From Stentor coeruleus (Eukaryota > Ciliophora > Heterotrichea > Heterotrichida > Stentoridae), in contig MPUH01000984.1 in assembly GCA_001970955.1 (NCBI GenBank), forward strand, positions 1 to 27,135: a DNA stretch of 27,135 nucleotides, in the 5' to 3' direction. Each line of letters opens with the position of its first letter. Position 1 is the first letter of the stretch. The notes under the pieces were generated by a model that had not been told where the DNA came from, searched no databases, and saw only the letters and a program-made list of their open reading frames with translations. The translations under genes and the position numbers were made by a program. Of this stretch, positions 9,460 to 18,805 are shown in pieces.

Positions 9460-9820
9460 TTTAACTTCAAATTATGTAATAAAAACTAATCATATTACTA
9501 TAAATCTTATTGCTTTATATCATATTTTATTATTCTAAATATCTTAATATAATTTAAAATATATAGGATTTTGTATTATAAAAATTCAAAGGCTGATCCC
9601 TTAACAAAAAATACTTTGACAGGCAAGTTTCATATAAAAAAAAACTTTGTCCAAAAAGGAAAAAAATTCAGATGAATCTTCTATAAAAAACCAATAAATC
9701 TAAAAAACATAGGGAAAATATTTAAAAAAGAAGTTTGACACAAGCCAAAACTCTTATCACCAAACCGCCAAAGCATAATTTTAACCTCAATTTTAAAATA
9801 AAAATATCCTATAAAAAATC
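9460..9820. other. Convergent spacer (361 nt)
   Basis: This region lies between the 3' ends of two convergent genes. It is AT-rich with no supportable gene; the right half is C-rich and G-poor on the plus strand, as expected downstream of a minus-strand gene. No terminator-like hairpin was seen. Confidence 0.5.
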
Positions 9821-10690
9821 TTAATTTTCAGTAAAAACAACATCAAAATCATTTATCGACACACTTCGCGCAACTGAACTTTTTCTAAAAGTATCCAAAA
9901 CTGTTTCTTTAACATTATCCGTAAAACCATAAACAATAGCATTAAGCAACCCAATAATTGAAGTTAAAATCGCAGAAACAATTGTAAGCCAAAAAACTGT
10001 ATTATTATCTAAAATTTCATATAACCTTTTTATGAATAATGGTAAGTAGCATATAATAATAATCATTGGATATAGTTTAAACCTATTAAAAAGTTTATGT
10101 TTTTCACTAAGTTCATGTGGTCCTTTTGCTAACAATACAAGATCATTGCTTATTTCTCTAATAACTTTATAATAACAAAATATGTTTATAATAAGAACTA
10201 AAACCATAATAGAATAAAATCCGCATATACGCCATAAAATCCCAAATGATCCTTGTTTTATCCAGCACCAGCCAAATTGTTCACCATAACTATCTGTAGT
10301 TTCAGGTAAAAAAGTTAGAATTAAGGGTAAAATATACCCAATTAAGAGCATATGTTTGTGATATTTTGGGATATTAGTTATTTTTTTAATAACTACACAG
10401 TATAAGCATAATGCTATTATGGATGTCCAGATAAGTCCACTTGTTGAACCGAAATTTGTTAATATACTCTGGGCTATACAGAAACTTTTTGGGTGTAAAG
10501 GTAATATAAACCCTATTGCCCTAATTGCATCAGATATTGACATATAGAAGACTAGCTTAAAAGCATATGACCTCAAATTCTTGTATATTGAAAATAGGAC
10601 AATGATAGACATGCTGCCAAAAAGACTTACTGAGTTACATACAATTAAAATCAGGTGTATGCATTTTTCCTCCTCTGAAGAAAAAGACAT
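9821..10690 (-). CDS. cAMP-receptor-like seven-transmembrane protein
   Basis: A 289-aa membrane protein from ATG to TAA with seven hydrophobic segments at about 12-34, 43-64, 71-101, 113-129, 149-175, 206-225 and 232-256. C71 at the start of TM3 and C142 in the second extracellular loop (GWCWIK) can form the conserved GPCR disulfide; WCWI in that loop is typical of the Dictyostelium cAMP-receptor family (Dicty_CAR, PF05462). TM7 ends in LLNAIVYGFTDNVK, which resembles the family's C-terminal TM7 segment. The tail is short with Ser residues. Family assignment is from motif recall, and the ligand is unknown. The 5' end is divergent from the UCHL5-like gene. Confidence 0.82.
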   Translation of the reverse strand: MSFSSEEEKCIHLILIVCNSVSLFGSMSIIVLFSIYKNLRSYAFKLVFYMSISDAIRAIGFILPLHPKSFCIAQSILTNFGSTSGLIWTSIIALCLYCVVIKKITNIPKYHKHMLLIGYILPLILTFLPETTDSYGEQFGWCWIKQGSFGILWRICGFYSIMVLVLIINIFCYYKVIREISNDLVLLAKGPHELSEKHKLFNRFKLYPMIIIICYLPLFIKRLYEILDNNTVFWLTIVSAILTSIIGLLNAIVYGFTDNVKETVLDTFRKSSVARSVSINDFDVVFTEN

Positions 10691-11143
10691 AATAATTATT
10701 ACTACTGAATTATTTATTAGCAGATTTTGGTATGATGGGTTGGATTGTGTTTGTTTGTTTGGATTTTTAATTACAAACTGTTGATCTTTGTATTATCAAT
10801 AAATCTTTATTATAGGCTTCTGGAATTATTTGCAAATTACTATTAGGGAAATATTTTGTCTTTGGGATGTAGTGTTTTTTTATTATTAAAGGCAACTTTA
10901 TGAATAACTATGTTTGCTTTTAATCTTTTAACTTTATCCATGGGCTTTTTTATGTATCTAAACTCCTTGCAAAACATATTTTTCGGTTTGGAATTCAAAC
11001 TTTTCTTTATTATAAGCATTTGTTTTATCGGTAATAAATCTCATAAAAATCCTTCACCACTTAACCCTGCAATTTATATACAAAAACTTAATCAAACATA
11101 CTATATAATCAAAAATCTCCTAAGACAAACTTCAAAGAAATAA
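10691..11143. promoter_or_regulatory. Divergent spacer (453 nt)
   Basis: Upstream region of the 7TM gene (minus) and the UCHL5-like gene (plus). The left part is G-rich on the plus strand and the right part C-rich. An ATG-initiated 77-codon frame at 10910-11143 ends directly at the next gene's ATG (TAAATG); its composition is that of spacer DNA and I do not call it a gene. Confidence 0.5.
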
Positions 11144-12097
11144 ATGGACGACTGGTCAAGCTTGAACAGGCATCCATCCGTCCTAACAACTTTTATCAAC
11201 AAACTCGGTGTCCAAGGTTGCGAAATAGAAGAAGTATACAACCTCGAAAATCTAGAAGACTCCAAGCATGTTTTTGGCATAGTCTTAATATATTCATGGA
11301 GCCCAAATCCTATCAAAGAAAGCTTATTCGAGGATCCAGACCTATGCATTATGAGTACTTTAGACCCAAAACTCTCAGTTCAACAAGGTATCTTAACAGT
11401 CCTCTTAAACTCTGAAGCTAATATTGGCCCTGAACTATCGAAATTCCGTAACTTAGTCCTCCCTTTATCTCCAAAACTTAGATCAGTAGCTATGCATAAC
11501 TCAGCTTTTATTCGAACATGTAATAATACTTGTACATCATCAGAAAAAGATTTACATTTTTTCACATGTTTCTTTCCAAAAAAAGGTAAAGTTGTTGAAG
11601 TTGATGGTTTAGCTTGTGGGCCTAATTACTTTGGTGAAGGTAGTGAAGATGATTGGCTTGAAAGGACTAAACATGTTTTACAAGAAAAACTCACAATTTT
11701 CAGTGAATATGAAGTCAAATTTAGCATACTCGCTGTGATTAACAACAAAATCGAAGTATCGGAAAACACATTAAAAACTGTAGAAAAACAAATAGCGGCG
11801 ATTAAGAAAAAAACAGGGGGTAAAGTACCTGATTATGATTTAGAGTATTATGAAGGACTACCTGACGATAGACAAGTGTTATCATCTGAAATGGCGAATA
11901 AAGAAGAGCTTAAAGCGCATCATGAAAATACAATAAAAGTTGAAAAAGAGAAAAATGTAAACTGGGCTGAAGAAAACCTTAGACGAAAGCACGATTTTAC
12001 TCCTTTTATCCTTTCAGTTCTACAAAAACTCCATGAAAAACACCAATTAACACCTCTTCTTGAACAAGCTATGAAAAAGAAGCTCAGTTTATCATAA
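11144..12097 (+). CDS. UCHL5/UCH37-like protein lacking the catalytic cysteine
   Basis: A 317-aa protein from ATG to TAA, aligning over its whole length with UCHL5 (UCH37), the ubiquitin C-terminal hydrolase of the proteasome and INO80. The UCH fold runs from about 1 to 225: an N-terminal GCEIEEVYNLE segment, the catalytic-helix region SVQQGILTVLLN (78-89), H138 in LHFF and D154 in EVDGL. The nucleophile Cys position holds S78 (codon TCA) and the oxyanion Gln position holds T72; His and Asp are kept. A charged coil (about 210-280) and a C-terminal ULD-like segment (RRKHDFTPFILSVLQKL) follow, the part that binds Rpn13 in UCHL5. It is probably a non-catalytic ubiquitin or proteasome-binding paralogue. 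It lies 28 nt upstream of the next gene on the same strand. Confidence 0.88.
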   Translation: MDDWSSLNRHPSVLTTFINKLGVQGCEIEEVYNLENLEDSKHVFGIVLIYSWSPNPIKESLFEDPDLCIMSTLDPKLSVQQGILTVLLNSEANIGPELSKFRNLVLPLSPKLRSVAMHNSAFIRTCNNTCTSSEKDLHFFTCFFPKKGKVVEVDGLACGPNYFGEGSEDDWLERTKHVLQEKLTIFSEYEVKFSILAVINNKIEVSENTLKTVEKQIAAIKKKTGGKVPDYDLEYYEGLPDDRQVLSSEMANKEELKAHHENTIKVEKEKNVNWAEENLRRKHDFTPFILSVLQKLHEKHQLTPLLEQAMKKKLSLS

Positions 12098-12125
12098 GCA
12101 TTTCAATAATCCTAATATATAATCT

Positions 12126-13349
12126 ATGGAATACGTAAGCGTTTTCCCGTTCAGCCTGAACAACTCAGGGGAAATCGTGATTTTGGTCCGCCGCGATGGG
12201 GATTTTTATCGAGATCTAGGTGGTCATGTTTACAATGAGATGTCTCCAATGCATGCAGCAGCTAAAAACCTTTTAATTCATTCAAATTATCTTATTGTCC
12301 CTTCTAATATAGAGCGGCTACTAAAAAAAAAACCTATTGCTAATGATGAATCTATATTCCGTGAGGTTCTTGCTAAGCTTTTAACATTACCAAGTCATAT
12401 GTGCATAAGAAATATTGCTAATCATTTTGGATATTTATACCCAATACCATACATTGATCCAGAAATACTTAATACAACTCTTGAAGATACTTCTTTGCAT
12501 TGGATACGTATTAGTATTCTTTTTAGTATTGAAGAATATCAGAGATTCTTTTCAGCTTTTGATCTTGCTATACTTGGACAAGTAAATTCACATTTACTTA
12601 AACAGTCTATAGTGTATTGTAAAGAACCTATACAAAGAATCACTCATTATATTGGGGTTATAAACTTAGAAGAAGAAGTCTTATGGCAATTCCACCTTGA
12701 AGGGCTTTTATTATCAAATTTGTTTTCTGGAGCATACAGGAGTAAAGAGGTCAAATGGGATTTTTACGAAGCTGAAATGCCTACATCAGTTGAAATCGAC
12801 AGGATGAGCTGTGTTGTAGTTATTGCCTGGAGAGAAAAAACATCAGAAAACATACTTGAAATGTTAGAAAAAATCATAGGGAAAAAAAAACTAATAGCAA
12901 TAGGTAGTGCAGCTTCAATTGTATGTGAAATGCTAGGAGGTCGTTTAGTCCCTACAGAGACTCAGTTAGAATTATTAGAAATAATCCCTAGTATAGAAAT
13001 TGGGAACAGCCCTTATATGAAAAAGTATATGAAAAACATTGAGCAAATTGAAAACAATCATAGTTTACGATACACAACAAGATGTATCAGTGAAATTCCC
13101 CCAGATTCTAAAATCTTAGCCTCATCAAAAGGTATTCCATGTATTTATTCAACTAATAACACCCTTTGTGTTAACTGCAACCCAGAACTTTCCGTACCTT
13201 TTGTTGAACAGTTACTATGTCCTGAGTTAATATCTCAGAATTTATTAAGTGAAGAGACTTATGAAATCGCTAAAAAAACTTGGGAAGAAACCCCACAACA
13301 GAACTTTTACATAGTCCGAAGTATTTGTGAAGGGTTTTTATATGGATAA
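12126..13349 (+). CDS. Degenerate Nudix-like plus glutamine amidotransferase-like protein
   Basis: A 407-aa protein from ATG to TAA. Residues 1-60 look Nudix-like: a strand-rich start, VRRDGDFYRDLGGHVYNE, which keeps the Gx5E spacing of the Nudix box, but the REUxEE metal-binding part is absent (AAKNLLIHSN). Residues about 185-390 resemble a class-I glutamine amidotransferase: a VVVIAW strand, LIAIGSAASIVCEMLGGRLV at the place of the GICxGHQ..LGG nucleophile elbow, and an LCVNCNPEL segment at the place of VQFHPE. The elbow Cys is replaced by Gly260 and the catalytic His by Asn352; the Glu is kept (E354). Both domains therefore look catalytically dead. The amidotransferase-like call is firmer than the Nudix-like one. 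It converges on the ABC gene, 39 nt away. Confidence 0.6.
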   Translation: MEYVSVFPFSLNNSGEIVILVRRDGDFYRDLGGHVYNEMSPMHAAAKNLLIHSNYLIVPSNIERLLKKKPIANDESIFREVLAKLLTLPSHMCIRNIANHFGYLYPIPYIDPEILNTTLEDTSLHWIRISILFSIEEYQRFFSAFDLAILGQVNSHLLKQSIVYCKEPIQRITHYIGVINLEEEVLWQFHLEGLLLSNLFSGAYRSKEVKWDFYEAEMPTSVEIDRMSCVVVIAWREKTSENILEMLEKIIGKKKLIAIGSAASIVCEMLGGRLVPTETQLELLEIIPSIEIGNSPYMKKYMKNIEQIENNHSLRYTTRCISEIPPDSKILASSKGIPCIYSTNNTLCVNCNPELSVPFVEQLLCPELISQNLLSEETYEIAKKTWEETPQQNFYIVRSICEGFLYG

Positions 13350-13388
13350 ATCATTTTCTTAAAACTTTTTTTACTTTTTCTAATTATT

Positions 13389-16300
13389 CTAATTAGCTTG
13401 GTAAAGATTTTTGTATAGACTTCCTGAAGATTTTAAAAGCTCTTCATGATTACCTTGTTCAACACAAACACCTTGACATGTTATAACAACATGTCCTTGA
13501 TTTAACCCTTTTTGTCCTAAGATTATTAAAGTATAATCCCCAGTTTCAATATCACAGTTCTCTTCCGCAATAACAATTTTAGGTTTTTTAAGCTCAATTT
13601 TAGCTTTAGCAACACCTTTCCAATATTCACTTTTTGTTATGTCGTTTATATCATGAATATTGTATTTTTCTACAACTTTTTCAATATCCTTACGAAAATA
13701 TTTCCCTGTAGGGTTAAGTAAATCATAAATCCCTGATACAAAAATAATAGGTTTAGTGTTAACATATAAAATACAGTTACGAAGATATGATATTTTATAT
13801 GTTTCTAAAGGTTTATTGTCAAGAAGAATCTCCCCAGAAAAGTTTGTATAGTGTCTAAGGAGAATATCAGCAATAGCGTTATCATTATTAAGTAAATTTA
13901 GAACATTTTTACCTTGAAGTGAAAAATTTATGTTTAACAATGAGAAATGATAGGATTTTGGGTATCTAAAACACACATTTTTAAACACAACTTGCCCGGT
14001 TATATTTTGTGATTCTTTTTTCCCTTCATTTTCAGCTTCGTAAATAAAATTTATAATCCTTTTCGTGCTTTGTAGACATGAAACAACATCTGGCATTAGA
14101 GCATTAGCAACAAGGAAACTCCAATAACAAAACATAACACAAAAGCAGATTATAAACATGTCATCTAAAGCTAAATCTCCATCTTTTATATTAGAAGCGC
14201 TATATAAAGCAATGATTCCCCAGAAGCAAAACATAACAAGGAATTTACAAGATATAACAGTTATATTTATATACAACAAATAATTCATATTATTTTCAGC
14301 TTCTCGATATTTTCTTAAGTATTTTTCTTGATAATAATATTGTTTATTATATTGATGAATAGCTCTAATGTTGTCTATATGTTTAAATTCTATAGAAGGA
14401 CATAAGAATATCGTACTAATAATAATCATTTCTGTAATTAAACTTGATAAGATAATAAAAGGAACTATAGATAAAACTATATAGGCTAAAGTTTTATCTG
14501 CATCAAAAGAATAATGTAATGATCCACCAATAGCAGCAAATACTAAAATTATTATCCCAAAAATAGCTCCAATAAAATTACCAGCGTTTTCACAGTCTTC
14601 ACATAGTAATTCTTGGATTTTATTTTTTTTGTATTCAATATTCTCTAATCTTGTAGTTGGACATGTTAATAAACTTCTAATTATCTGTTCTCTAAGTTTT
14701 CTTGTATGTAACCCAGCAGCTCTACCAAGACCAAAACATAAGACGGTAAGGGCAATTAATATGAGAATTGTTTCAATAATTCTATCAATCATATCTTCTT
14801 TGATTTGATCTTTGTCAAATGATCCATGAAGATAGAGTAAAGTTGCTATATTATCTGCGAAGAAATAACCAAATATAGGGAAAGTTATACCTGCAACTAT
14901 ACCGCCAGCTCCAGCGATTATGAGCCAGGGCCAAAAATGGGCTTCCATTTTAATGATGGACCAGAGAGCTTGGGATGAGGTGATGTTTTTTGGAGTTTCT
15001 TTGGTTTCATTGAAGTTTTGGATTTTGGATAAGGATTTTTCACTTGATTTTAAGGATTTTACTATTGGGGTTTTTAATGCTTCATCTATTGAGGAATAGT
15101 CTTGAAGGGAACCATTTTGTAAGACGAAGATTTTTTGGGAAATATTGGATAAAGATGGACTTGAGGTAAGTAAAATACTTGTTTGGTTTTGTATGATTTT
15201 ACTGAGGATTCGGGAGATTTCTATGTGGTAGGAGGTATTGTCAAATGGTTGGTTTGGCAATGTACTTAGAAGATCGTCGATTATTAGGATTTTGGGTTTG
15301 ACTATAAGTGCTCGAGCTAGTGAGATTTGGTGCTTGATAAATAGGTTGGTTTCAGGCATAGGGGCGTTGTAGCCACCATTTTTCATAATAAACTTATGAA
15401 CCCCAACCATCTTCGTCACACTTTCAATCTCATCTTGTGCCGCATTCCTTCCAAGCGTAAGGTTCTCCCTAAAGTTTTCATCAAAAATCTCTGGGTTCTG
15501 AGGTACAACTACAATAAATTCTCTTAAATCCGAAGAATTAGCCTCACTCACATCAAACTCATCAACCATAATTTTCCCAGAATCACAACAATAAATTCCA
15601 GTCAATAAATCTCCAATAATTGATTTTCCTGTACCACTAGCCCCAAGAATACTAATATTCTCTCCTATAGCAATTCTAAATGATATATTTTTTAAATTTT
15701 TAAATGTCACATTAATAAAATCAACTTTCCCTTTAACTGAAGCTAATCTTTTATAACCATTTATATCTTCATTTTTTTTTACAATATAATCAACTCTTAC
15801 TGCTGCATTCATTCCAGCATTTATATGAGAAATACTTGGCATAATCCACCCTAAATAAAAGTTTGACATCGCTGTTGCTATGAAAATCATCACAGCTTCT
15901 TCAGAAGTTATTAAATAATCACCAAGCCACCATTCAGGCCGTTGAAGTAAGATTTGAGAAATCATATAAAATAGACCAGCAGAAAATGAGTATAGGACAA
16001 CAAAGAACATTGCCCAACCAAAACCATGAAGAGTACCTTTAGCTGTTGTTTTTGTACAATACCCGTTTATTTTTTGTATGTATTTCTCAATAACACTTTC
16101 TTGAGCATTTTCTTCTCTGTATCTTATGTTATTTTCAACTATTTCAGCAATTTCAGGATCAAGTTCTCTATGATCTCCAGTCGGGTTACGTACTGAAGCT
16201 TTTTCAAGAAGAAAAGCTGCTAATAATTGAAAAGGGATCATGATACAGGCAACTAAAGTTAGCCCATAATGCATAGTAAAAGAATGAATCCAGCAGGCTA

Positions 16301-16847
16301 AATAAAAAGTTAAAGCTGAGACTATGAGTAAAATCTTTTCTCCACAAGCGGTTTGGATAAGCATTAAATCTTTTTCAATAGTGTCAATAAGTACATTTTC
16401 CTGTTTTTCATGCCAGGATACAGGTTTTTGCATAACTGCTGCAATATAAGCTTCTCTCCATTTAGAAGCAATGTTATTACCTAAAACAACTGAGAGAAAC
16501 AAAGCTAACCAGCATAAAGAATAGATCAAAAAGCCTAAAAGCAAAAGGTTTTCACCAGTATCATGTTGCTCATTATAGTATTTTGATAAATTAAATCTAT
16601 ATGTTCCTGCTATTTCTATAAAGTCTCCTATACGAACTATGAGTTTTACTGATATTGCTGAGAATAATACTGTTAATACAAGACTAAAAGATAAAAGCAT
16701 GTAATCTGTTAAAGATGAATATTGATAGAGAGTGATAAAAGATCTTGATGATTTTTTAGGTGGCTCTTTGGGTAAAAGAAGAGATGTTTCAACAGATTTG
16801 TCTAGGAACTTATACATAGTTGGCAATCGAGTAAGTCTATCTGGCAT
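13389..16847 (-). CDS. ABCB-type full transporter with degenerate NBDs
   Basis: A 1152-aa protein from ATG to TAG with the TMD-NBD-TMD-NBD order of MDR/ABCB exporters and about 12 membrane segments (six within about 45-345, six within about 640-930). NBD1 has a good Walker A, GASGTGKS (402-409), and a Q-loop (VVVPQNPEIF), but the LSGGQ signature is replaced by TNLFI (about 500-504), Walker B ends in D524-D525 instead of D-E, and the switch His is replaced (LLTSSPSLS). NBD2 has no P-loop at all (VLNLLNNDN, 982-990), its Q-loop reads VNTKPIIF, and both LSGGQ and the Walker B Asp are missing. Only one Walker A remains, so normal ATP hydrolysis is unlikely. The open 3.46-kb frame argues for a retained protein, perhaps a regulatory or channel-like paralogue. 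Confidence 0.88.
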   Translation of the reverse strand: MPDRLTRLPTMYKFLDKSVETSLLLPKEPPKKSSRSFITLYQYSSLTDYMLLSFSLVLTVLFSAISVKLIVRIGDFIEIAGTYRFNLSKYYNEQHDTGENLLLLGFLIYSLCWLALFLSVVLGNNIASKWREAYIAAVMQKPVSWHEKQENVLIDTIEKDLMLIQTACGEKILLIVSALTFYLACWIHSFTMHYGLTLVACIMIPFQLLAAFLLEKASVRNPTGDHRELDPEIAEIVENNIRYREENAQESVIEKYIQKINGYCTKTTAKGTLHGFGWAMFFVVLYSFSAGLFYMISQILLQRPEWWLGDYLITSEEAVMIFIATAMSNFYLGWIMPSISHINAGMNAAVRVDYIVKKNEDINGYKRLASVKGKVDFINVTFKNLKNISFRIAIGENISILGASGTGKSIIGDLLTGIYCCDSGKIMVDEFDVSEANSSDLREFIVVVPQNPEIFDENFRENLTLGRNAAQDEIESVTKMVGVHKFIMKNGGYNAPMPETNLFIKHQISLARALIVKPKILIIDDLLSTLPNQPFDNTSYHIEISRILSKIIQNQTSILLTSSPSLSNISQKIFVLQNGSLQDYSSIDEALKTPIVKSLKSSEKSLSKIQNFNETKETPKNITSSQALWSIIKMEAHFWPWLIIAGAGGIVAGITFPIFGYFFADNIATLLYLHGSFDKDQIKEDMIDRIIETILILIALTVLCFGLGRAAGLHTRKLREQIIRSLLTCPTTRLENIEYKKNKIQELLCEDCENAGNFIGAIFGIIILVFAAIGGSLHYSFDADKTLAYIVLSIVPFIILSSLITEMIIISTIFLCPSIEFKHIDNIRAIHQYNKQYYYQEKYLRKYREAENNMNYLLYINITVISCKFLVMFCFWGIIALYSASNIKDGDLALDDMFIICFCVMFCYWSFLVANALMPDVVSCLQSTKRIINFIYEAENEGKKESQNITGQVVFKNVCFRYPKSYHFSLLNINFSLQGKNVLNLLNNDNAIADILLRHYTNFSGEILLDNKPLETYKISYLRNCILYVNTKPIIFVSGIYDLLNPTGKYFRKDIEKVVEKYNIHDINDITKSEYWKGVAKAKIELKKPKIVIAEENCDIETGDYTLIILGQKGLNQGHVVITCQGVCVEQGNHEELLKSSGSLYKNLYQAN

Positions 16848-18805
16848 ATTTTATATCCGTTTATTTTGTCAGATGATTTTTGGAATTTTTGAGTATGGGT
16901 GCTCATATTTGAAGAGAATTTTATGTAAGAATATAAGATTTTGATGTTAAGAGCTAGAGGTGTGCTTAGGATGAGGAAAATTTGAAAGTTGAATATTGTG
17001 AAATTTTCAATAGAAATTATTATGTTGAAATATTAAGATCGTAGTATTATAATATGATTTTGACTTATGTTAAGTGTGATTTTTTTTCTTAGTTAAAGTA
17101 TGCCAATTTGATTGTATAATTGCATTATAAATTAAATTATAAGAAAATTTAAAGTGGATTAATTATCAGTATTAGAATTTTATGAATTTGAACTTTTATA
17201 TTAGTTCTAGGAAAGATTAATTGGAATTTGNTTAAGTGTGATTTTTTTTCTTAGTTAAAGTATGCCAATTTGATTGTATAATTGCATTATAAATTGAATT
17301 ATAAGAAAATTTAAAGTGGATTAATTATCAGTATTAGAATTTTATGAATTTGAACTTTTATATTAGTTCTAGGAAAGATTAATTGGAATTTAATACGACC
17401 AGTGATTATTTAACAAATTCCTGATGTTTAGAAAAATACAAGTTGTTATTAGATAAGCATATAAAGCGGTTTTTGGTTAAAGATAATAAGTAATAAAAAG
17501 GTAGCGATTAAAATCAAATAATTTGAAATTTTTAGTAGGCTAAAACATCACCAAATGATGGGAATATTTTAAAACATTCTTAACTTAATCAACTTATATA
17601 CAAAAATAATCTATCTTTGTTTGTTTGAGCTATTTATCATTGAATAGTATATAACTGAATATTTTCTTCAATAGGATGATATGAATTCTAATTTTCTAAT
17701 AATGAATGATTATCTAATCTTATTATTCCATATAGAAATAACTATCTAAATATATATGTTCGGTTATTCAAATAAAAAATGTATAAAGTTTTATATTGTC
17801 TATGATATAAAAAAAATATTTTGAAAAATAAAGTTTATATCAAAAGAAGCATATGATAGGCTATAAAAATAATAATAAAAGGATTTCCTTTCAAGGGAAA
17901 AAAATTTTGTTCTAAGACTAGATTCCTAATATGGAATTTATTTGCAAATATTTTAGATAATATATATTTATTTTAACTTCTAAGCCTATATGGTCTAAAT
18001 CCTGAATCTATCCTTAAAAAAGTGCTAATTATTAGTTTTATTTATGTTTATAAAAAGATTATAGCTTTTCCTTAACTAATATTTAGAAACTAACTTTATT
18101 GTTATCCTAAAATTTCAGTAGATGCTTTTAATAAATCATTTTCAGATGGTAAGATTTATAATGTTTTATTAAGAATTTTTAATTTATGCCATAAGGTAAA
18201 ACCTACCCAAAATTCCTTATCAAACATCCAGCCCTTTCTATCTTCCTTTCTATAATCCCTATAGTTTCTCTTATACAACAAAAACTTAAATTCTAATCAA
18301 ATAACACAATTTTTCTTATATCCTCTTTCTTAAACTGCTTGAATAATTCCTATCACTTCTCTAAACAAAACTCATAAACAATTTTACTTTTACAATAAAA
18401 TATCTAAAAAAATACCACTTATATTCCTGATGAATATACAAAGCCTTCACCATTTATTATTCACACTTAAAAATTTACGATACTTTTCTTAAGAGGTCTT
18501 TTATTTATATTTTAGATGCTTTTCTTACATAGAATACGTTTAAAGACATAAACCTTTTACTGAATATTGAAATTTTCACAAAAAAGCTTCATGTTATAAA
18601 TAAAATAGAAAATTAACATAATACCTTGGGATTTGAAGATAAACTTGATGGTAAATATAAAAAACAGTGATGATCTGATAAAGGATTAGTTTATGGTCTA
18701 ATAAATTAATAGTTTAAAATTTTCCATTTTCGTTTCTAGAATTGGCTGCCATAGTGATGGTTGTTGAAATAATTATTACATCACAAAATTATCTTATAAT
18801 AAATA
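16848..18805. other. 1.96-kb spacer, divergent
   Basis: No supportable gene. The left part, upstream of the ABC gene, is G-rich on the plus strand; G-free runs occur at 18265-18336 and 18342-18428, upstream of the next plus-strand gene. It contains an N at 17231 flanked by a 160-nt duplication. The sequence just before 18806 is TATAATAAATA. Confidence 0.55.
17070..17391. repeat. 160-nt duplication across a single N (assembly join)
   Basis: Positions 17070-17229 and 17232-17391 match with one substitution (AAATTAAATT versus AAATTGAATT), separated only by one base and the N at 17231. This is what results when two contigs with overlapping ends are placed side by side with a one-base gap. The real sequence is probably one copy. 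Confidence 0.88.

Noticed and set aside
10910..11143. 77-codon hydrophobic frame ending at the ATG of the UCHL5-like gene
   Set aside because: Its composition is that of spacer DNA (F, I, L, N, K from AT-rich codons), with no motif. Most likely 5' flanking sequence, although an upstream ORF cannot be excluded.
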